Shown here: positions 16,763 through 25,449 of the stretch, one piece after another
Position numbering within the stretch: the stretch's first letter is position 1
Layout of the letters: the number at the start of each line of letters is the position of its first letter
Assembly (NCBI RefSeq): GCF_009176305.1
Contig: NZ_BLAJ01000001.1
Location: 558,001 to 622,000 of the forward strand
Direction of reading: 5' to 3'
Origin: Martinezella dioscoreae
Lineage (GTDB): Bacteria > Pseudomonadota > Alphaproteobacteria > Rhizobiales > Rhizobiaceae
DNA: 64,000 nucleotides
Program-made: the position numbers and the translations under genes
Notes under the pieces: model-generated
What the model saw: the letters and a program-made list of their open reading frames with translations, nothing else
Databases searched by the model: none
What the model was told of the DNA's origin: nothing

Positions 16763-17587
16763 TCAGTTCTGGCTTTGGCTCTGACTTTGCCCCTGGCTCG
16801 CGACCGTCACCTTGACCATAAGGGTTTCGCCCGGCGTGCCGATGCGCATGCCCGAGACAGGTGCCGCATCCCGATAGCATAGGCCGGTCGCGATGCGGAC
16901 ATAACGGGCATCGGGGCAGACGTTGTTGGCCGGGTCGAAGCCGACCCAGCCGAGGCCGGGAACGTGTGCTTCGGCCCAGGCATGCGTCGCAGCCTGCTCG
17001 TTCTTGCCTTCCATCATCAGATAGCCGGAGACGTAACGGGCAGGGATCTGCAACGCACGGGCGCCAGCCAGGAAGATATGGGCGTGGTCCTGGCAGACGC
17101 CGCTCTTTGCCTCCAGTGCCTGCTCCGCCGTTGTCTCCGTATTGCTGGTGCCCGGCTTGTATTCCACGGTCTCGTGGATCGCTTTCATCAGCGCATGCAT
17201 CTTACCGAGCTCGTTGTCGCCTGAAACGCTACGCAACAGCTCCCTCGTCAGCTTGCCTGCCTTGGTGCGTGGTGATTCCCGCAGAAAGAGCCAGAGGGGG
17301 CTGAAGCCCACATGTGGGCCAATCACGCCGTTCAGATCCTGTGTCTCGACTTCGCCTGAGGCAATGATCTTCGTTGCGTCCTGCTGCCCATCGAGCGACA
17401 CCAGCGTGGCGCGATTGCCGAACTGGTCGTCGTATTCCACCTCGGGCTTGGCGCCCTCAACCGAGAGCTTCCAGTCGATGACCGTCTGTCCCACGCCGGT
17501 CAGTGGCGTCAAGTGCAGCCGCTGCAGCGAGAATTGCGCCGGCTCGTCGTAGCGATATTCCGTGATATGGCTGATCGTCAGTCTCAT
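16763..17587 (-). CDS. Transglutaminase-like cysteine protease
   Basis: A 274-residue cytosolic-looking protein with no signal peptide. It has the bacterial transglutaminase N-terminal region (about 1-85) and the transglutaminase core. The triad is Cys165 (KSGVCQDHAH), His202 (THAWAEAH) and Asp218 (VGFDPANN). It is the last gene of a minus-strand operon after the alpha-E and ATP-grasp genes. That trio is widely conserved; I recall it being proposed to make and process a small amide-linked peptide or tag, but the substrate is unproven. Confidence 0.85.
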   Translation of the reverse strand: MRLTISHITEYRYDEPAQFSLQRLHLTPLTGVGQTVIDWKLSVEGAKPEVEYDDQFGNRATLVSLDGQQDATKIIASGEVETQDLNGVIGPHVGFSPLWLFLRESPRTKAGKLTRELLRSVSGDNELGKMHALMKAIHETVEYKPGTSNTETTAEQALEAKSGVCQDHAHIFLAGARALQIPARYVSGYLMMEGKNEQAATHAWAEAHVPGLGWVGFDPANNVCPDARYVRIATGLCYRDAAPVSGMRIGTPGETLMVKVTVASQGQSQSQSQN

Positions 17588-17599
17588 GATACCGCCCGC

Positions 17600-18541
17600 C
17601 TATTCGTAGAACCGGTAGCCGTCGGAGATTTCGGCGCCCAACTGATTGTTGCGTGCGACGAAATCCTCGAGGAACTCATGCAGGCCCTGATCCATGATGC
17701 GCTTGATCGTCAGCTTTTGCAGCGACTTGCGGATGGCTTCCGCGGTATCGTGCGCCGGCAGCTTTTTTTCATATTCGGCGCTGAGATAGCCGATATTGCT
17801 GACGATCTTCTCATAGCAATAGGCGAGCGAACGCGGCATCTGCCCATTGAGGATCAGGAAGTCGGCAATGTTCGCCGGCTTGTATTCCGGATCATAGGCC
17901 CATTTATAGGCCCGGTGCGCGGAGACTGATCTCAGGATCGATTCCCATTGCGCGTTGTCGAGCGAGGAGCCGACATGCGAGACCGACGGCAGCAGGACGT
18001 AATATTTAACGTCGAGAATACGAGCCGTATTGTCCGCCCGCTCGATGAAAGTGCCAATGCGGGCGAAGTTATAAAGCTCGTTGCGCAGCATCGAGCCGTG
18101 GAAGGCGCCGCGGATGAGGCCCGCTCGCTGCTTGATGACGTCGATCGTCTCAGGCAGCTCGGCCGTCTTCAGCTTCTTGCCGAGCAGCGACTTCAGCTCG
18201 ATCCAGCATTCGTTGGTCGCCTCCCACGTGTCGCGGGTCAGCGCCGTGCGCACCATGCGGGCATTGTTGCGGCCATATTCGATGCAGGACATGACGCTCG
18301 ACGGATTGGAGCGGTCGCGCATCAGATAATCGATCGCGTCGGCGCCGGTCAGTTTGTTATGCACCTCATCGTAGGCTTCGCGCACGCCGGCGCTTTGCAG
18401 GACTCCGTCCCAGTCGTCATCGACGGCGTCGCTGCGGGTCAGCGACATGCGCTGGCCGGCGTCGACAAGGCGGGCTATGTTTTCGGCGCGCTCGATGTAA
18501 CGGAACATCCAGTAGAGGCCATTCGCGGTTCTTCCCAGCAT
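17600..18541 (-). CDS. Alpha-E domain protein (DUF403)
   Basis: An all-helical protein of 313 residues beginning MLGRTANGLYWMFRYIERAENIARL, the hallmark of the alpha-E family. It has no recognisable catalytic motif. It lies 12 bp from the transglutaminase gene and 6 bp from the ATP-grasp gene, so the three are surely co-transcribed. Alpha-E proteins accompany circularly permuted ATP-grasp enzymes and are thought to assist the ligase; the biochemical role is unknown. Confidence 0.88.
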   Translation of the reverse strand: MLGRTANGLYWMFRYIERAENIARLVDAGQRMSLTRSDAVDDDWDGVLQSAGVREAYDEVHNKLTGADAIDYLMRDRSNPSSVMSCIEYGRNNARMVRTALTRDTWEATNECWIELKSLLGKKLKTAELPETIDVIKQRAGLIRGAFHGSMLRNELYNFARIGTFIERADNTARILDVKYYVLLPSVSHVGSSLDNAQWESILRSVSAHRAYKWAYDPEYKPANIADFLILNGQMPRSLAYCYEKIVSNIGYLSAEYEKKLPAHDTAEAIRKSLQKLTIKRIMDQGLHEFLEDFVARNNQLGAEISDGYRFYE

Positions 18542-18547
18542 GTCCGA

Positions 18548-19984
18548 TCAGTCCTCCAGAACCCAGGTATCTTTGGTGCCGCCGCCCTGGCTGGAATTGA
18601 CCACCAGCGAGCCTTCCTTCAGCGCCACGCGGGTCAGCCCGCCGGGGATGATCCGCACCTTGTCGGAGACGAGGACGTAGGGCCGCAGATCGACGTGCCG
18701 CGGCGCAATACCCTTGTTGACGAGGATAGGCACGGTCGAGAGCGAAAGGGTTGGCTGCGCGATGTAGTTGTTCGGCTTGCTCTTGAGCTTTTCGGCAAAG
18801 GCCGCCCGCTCCTTTTTCGTGGCCGTCGGCCCCACAAGCATGCCGTAGCCGCCAGAACCGTGGACTTCCTTGACTACGAGATCGGCGAGGTTATCGAGCA
18901 CATATTGCAAGCTGCTGGGTTCCGAACAGCGCCAGGTCGGCACGTTTTCGAGGATCGGCTTGCGGCCGGTATAGAATTCGACGATCTCAGGCATGTAGGA
19001 ATAGATCGCCTTGTCGTCGGATATGCCGGTGCCGGGTGCGTTGGCGATGGTGATGTTGCCGGCGCGGTAGACATCCATGATGCCGGGAATGCCGAGTGCG
19101 GAATCCGGGCGGAAGGTGAGGGGATCGAGGAAATCGTCGTCGACGCGGCGGTAGAGCACGTCGATCGCCTCATAGCCGCGCGTCGTACGCATCTTCACCT
19201 TGCCGTCGATGACGCGCAGATCCGAGCCTTCCACCAGTTCCACGCCCATCATGTCGGCCAGGAAAGAATGTTCGTAATAGGCCGAGTTGTAGATGCCGGG
19301 CGTGAGCACTGCGACGCGCGGCTTGCCAGTGCAGCCGGGAGGCGCGAGCGATGCCAGGCTCTGGCGCAGCAGCAGTGGATAGTCCTCGACGCGCTGCACC
19401 TTGTTCTGGTGAAACAGCTCGGGGAACATCTGCATCATCGTTTCGCGGTTTTCCAGCATGTAGCTGACGCCGGAAGGGGTGCGGGCATTATCCTCGAGCA
19501 CATAGAACTGGTCTTCGCCGGTGCGCACGATATCGGTGCCGACGATATGGGTGTAGACGCCGCCCGGCGGGCGGAAGCCGATCATTTCAGGCAGGAAGGC
19601 GTCGTTCTTCTCGATCAGTTCGCGCGGGATGCGGCCGGCGCGGATGATTTCCTGCTTGTGGTAGATGTCGTCGAGGAAGGCGTTGAGGGCGACGACCCGT
19701 TGTTCGATGCCCTGGGCGAGCTTGCGCCATTCGCGGCCTGATATGATGCGGGGGATGATGTCGAACGGGATGAGCTTTTCGGAGGAGTCTGCGTGTCCGT
19801 AGACCGCGAAGGTAATGCCCGTCTTTCGGAAGATGGTTTCCGCATCGCGGGATTTGGCAATGAGGTGGCCTCTGTCCTGGCCTGAGTACCACTCGAAGTA
19901 TTTCTCGTAAGGCGCGCGCGGACTTTCATCCGCAGTAATCATTTCATCAAATGCCAAAGGTGCGGTCCCCGTGTTTTTACCCAT
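18548..19984 (-). CDS. Circularly permuted ATP-grasp ligase
   Basis: A 478-residue protein of the CP_ATPgrasp_1 type (formerly DUF404/DUF407). Conserved blocks include PFDIIPRIISGREWRKLAQG, FRPPGGVYTHIVGTD and LEDNARTPSGVSYMLENR. The C-terminal SSQGGGTKDTWVLED is typical. It probably forms amide bonds using ATP, as ATP-grasp ligases do, but no substrate is known. The start is set at 19984, since the in-frame codon further upstream is a TTG with no better binding site; no strong Shine-Dalgarno is visible in either case. It is the first gene of the trio. Confidence 0.87.
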   Translation of the reverse strand: MGKNTGTAPLAFDEMITADESPRAPYEKYFEWYSGQDRGHLIAKSRDAETIFRKTGITFAVYGHADSSEKLIPFDIIPRIISGREWRKLAQGIEQRVVALNAFLDDIYHKQEIIRAGRIPRELIEKNDAFLPEMIGFRPPGGVYTHIVGTDIVRTGEDQFYVLEDNARTPSGVSYMLENRETMMQMFPELFHQNKVQRVEDYPLLLRQSLASLAPPGCTGKPRVAVLTPGIYNSAYYEHSFLADMMGVELVEGSDLRVIDGKVKMRTTRGYEAIDVLYRRVDDDFLDPLTFRPDSALGIPGIMDVYRAGNITIANAPGTGISDDKAIYSYMPEIVEFYTGRKPILENVPTWRCSEPSSLQYVLDNLADLVVKEVHGSGGYGMLVGPTATKKERAAFAEKLKSKPNNYIAQPTLSLSTVPILVNKGIAPRHVDLRPYVLVSDKVRIIPGGLTRVALKEGSLVVNSSQGGGTKDTWVLED

Positions 19985-20354
19985 TTGAATACAACGGTTT
20001 TTACAATGCAAGAACTATGCGCAGTTGCCATCGCGAATTTCTGAATGTCGGAAAATGCCGGATTTACAGGCATTTAAGAGTAACAGGGTTGTTACCTGCC
20101 AGCTCTTGTCGCAATCTGCGGATCAAAATTTGAGCATCTGCTTCTTTTGCGGACTGAGTGCCTGGGTGATGGCTGAGATTTCTGAAACCATGGCGGTGGT
20201 TGGCCGGACGTGAAGAAAAATTGATCGCTGTTTTCAGCAGATCGATTTTGACCGCACAGCCGCTATCGGCTATCAGCCTTCAACCCCTCCGCGCGACACC
20301 CCGAGTCGACCAGGATTCCGGATCCCAAGCGCCACATATATCGGTCCGATTCCC
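19985..20354. other. Gene-free 370-bp region with palindrome and hairpin
   Basis: Between the ATP-grasp operon and the EamA gene there is no convincing reading frame. GTAACA-gggt-TGTTAC at 20080-20095 is a perfect 6-bp inverted repeat. At about 20217-20249 AAAATTGATCGCTG can pair with CAGCAGATCGATTTT (one bulge, one G-U) around UUUU, ending in a short U-tract. The first may be an operator; the second resembles the end of a small transcript on the plus strand. Confidence 0.4.
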
Positions 20355-21248
20355 ATGTCCCTCGATAGGCTTGCGCCCGCGATTTTTGTCCTTCTCTGGT
20401 CCACCGGCTGGATCGTCGCCAAATATGCTTCGCTGCATGCGGGTCCCTTTACCTTCCTGATGATTCGCTACAGCCTTTCGGCGCTTGCTTTCGTGCTGCT
20501 CTGTTCGATCGTCCGCGCCCGATGGCCACGCGACTGGACGAGCGTGTTTCGGGCTGTCTATTCAGGGATTTTCCTGCACGGCATCTATCTCGCGGGCCTT
20601 TGGTGGGCGATTGCCGAGGGCGTGCCGGCCGGCATTTCCGGCATCATTGCGGCACTGCAGCCGCTGATGACCGCCATGGCCGCACCGCTTCTTGTCGGCG
20701 AGCGGCTGCGGCCGATCCAGAAGGTCGGTCTGCTTCTCGGTTTCCTCGGCATTGCAATCGCGATCTCGCCCAAACTCCTGGCGACGGATACGGCCAACCT
20801 CTGGCAATCGGCGGTGCCGCTTGTTGTCAATCTGCTGGCTATGGTCTCGGTGACTTATGGCACGCTCTATCAGAAGCGGCACCTTCAGACAGGCGACCTC
20901 AGAACCATTGCGACCTTGCAATATGTCGGCGCGCTGATCGTGACCGTTCCCTTGACCTTCATCTTCGAAGATTTGCACTTTGACGGCACGCAGACAGCGA
21001 TTTTGTCGCTGCTCTGGTCGGTCTTCGGCCTGTCCATGGGCGCCGTCGGCCTGCTGCTCTATCTCATCCGCCGCGGGCAGGTGTCGCGCGCCGCATCGCT
21101 GATCTACCTGATGCCGCCGGCCGTCGCCATCGAGGCCGCTATCGCATTCGGCGAGCCGCTGACGCTGCCGATTATCGTCGGCACGGTGATTGTGGTGATC
21201 GGTGTCTACCTCACCAATCGGCGTCAGGCGGAAGTCGTGCCGGAATAG
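20355..21248 (+). CDS. EamA/DMT-family transporter
   Basis: A membrane protein of 297 residues with ten hydrophobic segments arranged as two EamA repeats (about 5-140 and 150-288), beginning LAPAIFVLLWSTGWIVAKYASL. Family members export small metabolites or amino acids; the substrate cannot be told from sequence. Its stop is 3 bp from the stop of a second EamA gene on the opposite strand, but the two are divergent in sequence and not a recent duplicate. Confidence 0.85.
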   Translation: MSLDRLAPAIFVLLWSTGWIVAKYASLHAGPFTFLMIRYSLSALAFVLLCSIVRARWPRDWTSVFRAVYSGIFLHGIYLAGLWWAIAEGVPAGISGIIAALQPLMTAMAAPLLVGERLRPIQKVGLLLGFLGIAIAISPKLLATDTANLWQSAVPLVVNLLAMVSVTYGTLYQKRHLQTGDLRTIATLQYVGALIVTVPLTFIFEDLHFDGTQTAILSLLWSVFGLSMGAVGLLLYLIRRGQVSRAASLIYLMPPAVAIEAAIAFGEPLTLPIIVGTVIVVIGVYLTNRRQAEVVPE

Positions 21249-21251
21249 GCT

Positions 21252-22211
21252 CTACGACTTCTTCAGGGCATCGCTCCGTTGCCGCCATCGTAAGAGCCTG
21301 CCATCGACAACTACCAGGCTGGAGACGATCAGAGCCAATCCGAGGAATTCGTAAGGTTCCAGACGTTCTCCAAGGAATGCGGCGCTCAAGATGATCGCGC
21401 TCGCCGGCACGAGCAGCGTCACCAGCGACGCATTTGTCGCCCCGGCGGAGGCGATGAGATTGAAATAGAGAATGAAGGCGAAGGCAGTCGTTACGATTGC
21501 AAGAGTCCCAATGGCCAGCCAGATCGAGATATTCGTACTTATGATTTCGCCCGGATCGTAGAGAAGAAGGACGATCGGTATCATAACGATGGTGGAGGCG
21601 GTCAACTGGCCGGCGGCAACAACGACCGGCTTGATATCCCGAAATCGCTTCGCGAAAACGGCCGCGAATGCATAGGAAATTGCCGCTCCGATGACCGCAA
21701 GCTTTGCCCATGTCGGTCCGCCCAAATTGGCGAAGAGCCCTGGACCGATCATAATGGCAGCGCCGCCAATCCCCAGAGCCACGCCGGCGAGCTTGCTGGC
21801 GGAGAGCTTTTCGTCAGCCGTCAGCAGATTTGCGACCAGGACTGTCCAGAGGGGCGTTGTCGCGTAGAGCACCGAGGCAAGGCCTGCTCCGATCTCCGTT
21901 TGGCCGCTGAATATCAGAGAAAACGGGATGACGTTGTTGAGCAGTGCGAGACCCAGGAACGAAGCTGATCTGGCAATAGCGGGAGCAAAGGAAATGTTAC
22001 GCAGGCGCAACCAGACATGCAGAACAAGCGCGGCAATCGAAACCCGATAGAGCACCAGCGCCAGCGGCGGGATTTCTGCCACCGCTATACGGGCAAAGAA
22101 AAATGATCCGCCCCACAACGCGCCGAGAAGCAGGAGCTGCCCCCAGTCGTTTGCCGACATCGGCCGCGTTGCCGTCTTTCGCAATGCACCGCCTCCCAAT
22201 CCTCCAAACAT
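21252..22211 (-). CDS. EamA/DMT-family transporter
   Basis: A membrane protein of about 319 residues with two EamA repeats: WGQLLLLGALWGGSFFFARIAVAE at the front and FLGLALIVSSLVVVDGRLL near the end. The start is uncertain. The ATG at 22211 has no good binding site, while a TTG at 22184 follows GGGAGG by 7 nt and may be the true start, giving about 310 residues. Substrate unknown. It is convergent with the other EamA gene. Confidence 0.83.
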   Translation of the reverse strand: MFGGLGGGALRKTATRPMSANDWGQLLLLGALWGGSFFFARIAVAEIPPLALVLYRVSIAALVLHVWLRLRNISFAPAIARSASFLGLALLNNVIPFSLIFSGQTEIGAGLASVLYATTPLWTVLVANLLTADEKLSASKLAGVALGIGGAAIMIGPGLFANLGGPTWAKLAVIGAAISYAFAAVFAKRFRDIKPVVVAAGQLTASTIVMIPIVLLLYDPGEIISTNISIWLAIGTLAIVTTAFAFILYFNLIASAGATNASLVTLLVPASAIILSAAFLGERLEPYEFLGLALIVSSLVVVDGRLLRWRQRSDALKKS

Positions 22212-22369
22212 GCTCTAGACTATGCCGGGAAGCGTCTGCAGGCAGGAAACAGTCATCCAAACATTGTTCGCCAAGAGAAATGAGAAAGCCGGGTTGCTTC
22301 GAAGTTTCGAATTTACTCTCATGACTGCGTCCGAAGTCTTCATGCAGGCCGTCAACGGAGGAACTATTG

Positions 22370-22912
22370 ATGGCGATTGAGATTCGGCCTGCTGTCGACG
22401 GCGATTTGTCGGGCATTGCCCGTGTCGTGGTCGATGTCTGGAGGGCGACTTTTGCCGGGCTGTTGCCGGAGGATTTCCTAAAGGGCATGTCCTATAGACA
22501 TCAGGAGCAGCGCCATCGCCGCTATCTTGGTCATGCCGGCATTGCTTATTACGTGGCGGAAGACGAGAAAGGCGAGGTTGTCGGATTTGCGAGCGGAGGG
22601 TCAAGCCGGCATTCGGGCTTCCCGCAGGAAGCTGAAGTTTACGCGCTTTATCTTCTGCCTCGCTATCAGCGCCGCAAGATCGGTTCGGCTCTCTTTACTA
22701 AAGTGGCGCGAGCTCTCAAAGATATGGAACATAAAGGATTGCTGGCGTTGGCATTGGAGAACAATCCAAACAGGGGTTTCTACGAGCGCCTGCGCGGTCG
22801 ATCAGTGGCGACGGGGTCGCTTACATTCGGCGAAACTGCAATCGGTCAGATCGCATATGTTTGGGATGATCTCCCGGCTTTAATCGAAAGCCTGCAAAGC
22901 CAGGCGGAATAA
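22370..22912 (+). CDS. GNAT-family N-acetyltransferase
   Basis: An acetyl-CoA-dependent acetyltransferase of 180 residues. The GNAT core has strand 4 EVYALYLLPRYQRRKIGSALF, whose QRRKIG is the acetyl-CoA pyrophosphate loop (Q/RxxGxG/A type), and LLALALENNPNRGFYERLRG as the second half. The ATG at 22370 has GGAGG 8 nt upstream; an adjacent in-frame TTG is less likely. The acceptor substrate is unknown. It is convergent with the helicase gene. Confidence 0.83.
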   Translation: MAIEIRPAVDGDLSGIARVVVDVWRATFAGLLPEDFLKGMSYRHQEQRHRRYLGHAGIAYYVAEDEKGEVVGFASGGSSRHSGFPQEAEVYALYLLPRYQRRKIGSALFTKVARALKDMEHKGLLALALENNPNRGFYERLRGRSVATGSLTFGETAIGQIAYVWDDLPALIESLQSQAE

Positions 22913-22915
22913 CCA

Positions 22916-22940
22916 AAGAAAAAGGGGCCAATCGGCCCCC
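22916..22940 (-). terminator. Terminator of the DEAD-box helicase gene
   Basis: GGGGCC-aatc-GGCCCC forms a 6-bp GC stem just 10 nt after the helicase stop. On the minus strand it is followed by TTTTTC. It lies between two convergent genes and could also stop the acetyltransferase transcript. Confidence 0.7.
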
Positions 22941-22949
22941 TTAACTCCA

Positions 22950-24614
22950 TCAGGCACGCTCGCGGCGCTGGCCGCTATTGCCGCGGCGGCGCATGCGGCC
23001 GTTGCCGCCATTGCGTTGTTCGCCCTGGGCGCCACGCTCTTCGTTGTGGCGACCTGCGGGGCGGCCGTGGGAATGGCGCTGGCCGCGATGGGCGCCGCCC
23101 TCATGCGCGGCACCGTTGCCATTGGACTGGCCATTGTGCTGCTGCTTGCGAGCGGGACGGAAATCCGAGGTGGAGGCGAGGTCGTTGTCGGGTTCCGGGC
23201 GTGGCGTCGGTTCGTTGCGGCGCTGGCCACGGAAATCGGCGTTGCGATTGTTTTCGCGATGCGGGCGATCGTCGCGCGGGCGGCGTTCCTGGCGCTCGCC
23301 AGCCTCACCACGAGCCTCGCCGTTTTCCTTGTCGAAGAACGGACGGCGGGCCGGACGTTGCGGGCGGCCTTCGCCGCGCTCGCGTCCCTGGCCATTCTGG
23401 CCTCTGCCCTGGCCGCCATTGCCGTGATTACCATTACCCTGGCCGCCACGGCCCTTGCCGCGAACGGGACGGCCGCGATCGGCCGGAGCTTCGCCGCTCG
23501 CAACGGCGATCTCGATACCCATCAGGCGCTCGATGTCACGCAACAGGCGGATTTCGTCGGGCGAGCAGAAGGCGATAGCGATGCCATCGCGGCCGGCGCG
23601 CGCGGTGCGGCCGATGCGGTGGACGTAAGCATCCGGCACTTCCGGCAGGTCGTAATTATAGACATGCGAAACGCCGGGAATGTCGATACCGCGTGCGGCG
23701 ACGTCAGTTGCGACGAGAACGCGGACGTCGCCATCACGGAAGCCCTTCAGAGCGCGCTCGCGCTGGCCCTGGCTCTTGTTGCCATGAATGGAGGCGGCGG
23801 CATAGCCGACATGGTCGAGATGCTTCGTCAGTTTCTCGGCACCGTGCTTGGTACGCAGGAAGACGATCGAACGGCCATCCGGGTTGGCGTTCAGCGTTTC
23901 CTTGAGGATTTCGGTCTTGTGGTTCTGGCCGGCGACGAAATGCACATACTGTTCCACCTTGTCGGCAGCCTTACCGGGCGGGGTGACTTCCACCTTGACC
24001 GGATTGGTCAGGTAATCGGAAGCGAGGTCGGCAATCGCCTTCGGCATGGTCGCCGAGAAGAGCAGGGTCTGGCGCTTGGCCGGGACGAGCTTGGCGATCT
24101 TGCGGAGATCGTGGATGAAGCCGAGATCGAGCATCTGGTCGGCTTCGTCGAGGACGAGGTGCGTGACGTGGCCGAGCGAGATGGCACGGCGGTTGATGAG
24201 GTCGAGCAGGCGGCCTGGCGTCGCGACGAGAATGTCGGTGCCGCGCTCCAGCTGAAGCTGCTGCTTGTTGATCGAAACACCGCCGACGACGATGTTGATG
24301 CGCAGCGGCGTCTTGCGCACGAAGAGCTTCAGATTGTCGGCGATCTGGTTCACCAGCTCGCGGGTGGGGGCAAGGATCAGGGTGCGCGTCGTGCGGTTAT
24401 CCGGGCGCTTGCCTTCCTTGGTCAGCATTTCGATGATCGGCAGGCCGAATGCGGCCGTCTTGCCGGTGCCGGTCTGGGCGAGGCCGATAAGATCGCGGCC
24501 CTGGAGAACGAGTGGGATCGCCTGTGCCTGGATCGGCGTCGGCGTAGCGAAGTTGTTCTGCGACAGCGTATCTACGATCTGCTTGGAGAGACCAAGCGAG
24601 TGAAAATCGGTCAA
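22950..24614 (-). CDS. DEAD-box ATP-dependent RNA helicase (RhlE-like)
   Basis: An RNA helicase of 554 residues. The helicase core covers about 1-370: Q motif FATPTPIQAQAIP, AQTGTGKT, PTRELVNQ, TPGR, VLDEADQML, SAT, RGIDIPGV and HRIGRTARAGRDG. The remaining 180 residues are a low-complexity tail rich in Gly, Arg, Asn and Gln (GRGGQGNGNHGNGGQGRG). Such tails bind RNA and promote condensate formation. The long 5' region contains a 16-bp perfect palindrome. Roles in ribosome assembly or cold adaptation are typical of the family. Confidence 0.93.
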   Translation of the reverse strand: MTDFHSLGLSKQIVDTLSQNNFATPTPIQAQAIPLVLQGRDLIGLAQTGTGKTAAFGLPIIEMLTKEGKRPDNRTTRTLILAPTRELVNQIADNLKLFVRKTPLRINIVVGGVSINKQQLQLERGTDILVATPGRLLDLINRRAISLGHVTHLVLDEADQMLDLGFIHDLRKIAKLVPAKRQTLLFSATMPKAIADLASDYLTNPVKVEVTPPGKAADKVEQYVHFVAGQNHKTEILKETLNANPDGRSIVFLRTKHGAEKLTKHLDHVGYAAASIHGNKSQGQRERALKGFRDGDVRVLVATDVAARGIDIPGVSHVYNYDLPEVPDAYVHRIGRTARAGRDGIAIAFCSPDEIRLLRDIERLMGIEIAVASGEAPADRGRPVRGKGRGGQGNGNHGNGGQGRGQNGQGRERGEGRPQRPARRPFFDKENGEARGEAGERQERRPRDDRPHRENNRNADFRGQRRNEPTPRPEPDNDLASTSDFRPARKQQHNGQSNGNGAAHEGGAHRGQRHSHGRPAGRHNEERGAQGEQRNGGNGRMRRRGNSGQRRERA

Positions 24615-24769
24615 TTCAATACCTTTCGGGGCGCCACAGAAAATAGGCCGGGTCGCACCATGCGGTCCGGTCTGTCTCTGGCGTCAAGAACCCCGCGTGA
24701 AGTGGGAACTTGTAAGTTGGAAATAGCTTTCCCAGCGCATTGGCCGCAGCGCTTGGCGCGGCCTCATTC

Positions 24770-24785
24770 ATAAAAGCGCTTTTAT
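24770..24785. promoter_or_regulatory. 16-bp perfect palindrome upstream of the helicase gene
   Basis: ATAAAAGCGCTTTTAT is fully self-complementary and lies 155 bp before the helicase start. The surrounding 24615-24917 stretch holds no credible gene and is presumably the helicase promoter and leader. The palindrome has no loop, so it is more likely a protein-binding site than an RNA hairpin. Confidence 0.4.
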
Positions 24786-24916
24786 CCTTCTCTTGCGTAC
24801 AGATTGTCCCGCAGGGCACGCTCACGCGGCGGCCGGAAGGTGAAAGCTGAGGCGCATTTGGTCTTAAACGCGCGGAATGTCAAGAGGTGTAGGCGAAAGC
24901 TTTTCATCGCGCATAC

Positions 24917-24943
24917 AAAAATGCCGCCGAAATCCGGCGGCAT
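24917..24943 (-). terminator. Terminator of the small secreted protein gene
   Basis: ATGCCGCCG and CGGCGGCAT pair perfectly (9 bp, loop of 5), 46 nt after the stop at 24990. On the minus strand they run into TTTTG. Confidence 0.75.
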
Positions 24944-24989
24944 CCCAAATCTGACAAGGGCGCATGCGCTCAATCAGCGATTGCTGATC

Positions 24990-25304
24990 CTAGCGGCAGA
25001 CCTCGACACGATAGGGCCGACCCCACCCGTCGTGGCGCCACGCCCAATAGCAGCTGGGATAGGGGCGCACATAGACGCGCTCGTAGACCGGGCCGTCATA
25101 GTAGGCCGGATAGGCCGGATAATAAGTCGGATAGGCGGGTCGCGCAGCCCCGGCTACCAAGGCGCCGCCGACGACACCCGCGGCAAGACCGCCGAAGAAG
25201 GCGCCGCGGTCGGAGGCGCTGGCTGTGGTGGTGGTTACGGCGGCGGCGCTACCAAGCGTCAGCGCGATCAAACCGGCCGTCGTTAATGTGCGAAGCACAG
25301 ACAT
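24990..25304 (-). CDS. Secreted small Tyr/Pro-rich protein
   Basis: A 104-residue exported protein. The signal peptide is about 1-31 (LIALTLGSAAAVTTTTASA). A glycine-rich hydrophobic segment (FFGGLAAGVVGGALVAGAA) resembles a glycine zipper. The C-terminus is full of tyrosine and proline with two cysteines (YPSCYWAWRH and VEVCR). I recognise the type as a frequent rhizobial envelope protein without known function. The second ATG (25304) is preferred because AAAGGG is 6 nt upstream of it and abuts the first ATG. Confidence 0.7.
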   Translation of the reverse strand: MSVLRTLTTAGLIALTLGSAAAVTTTTASASDRGAFFGGLAAGVVGGALVAGAARPAYPTYYPAYPAYYDGPVYERVYVRPYPSCYWAWRHDGWGRPYRVEVCR

Positions 25305-25449
25305 TGACATCCCTTTCCAAAAACAAAGGCCTCCCAGCCGAAGCCGAGCTTGAAGTTGCTTGGAAAAGGGGGCGAAGTCGCGGCCAAAAAGGGGGTCGCG
25401 GCATTAAATTTCGTTCATGATTTGAGGCGTAAAAGCCCTTTGTTTTCAG

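Noticed and set aside
17948..19741. 597-codon plus-strand frame across the alpha-E and ATP-grasp genes
   Set aside because: It spans two well-recognised minus-strand genes and gives a His/Arg/Asp-rich sequence without domains, as expected of an antisense shadow.
20355..22211. The two convergent EamA genes as a recent inverted duplication
   Set aside because: The translated proteins share only family-level features, with different N- and C-termini and loop lengths.
23016..24773. 585-codon open frame on the plus strand opposite the DEAD-box helicase
   Set aside because: It is the mirror of a GC-rich gene with low-complexity Gly/Arg sequence; the minus-strand product has all helicase motifs and the plus-strand product has none.
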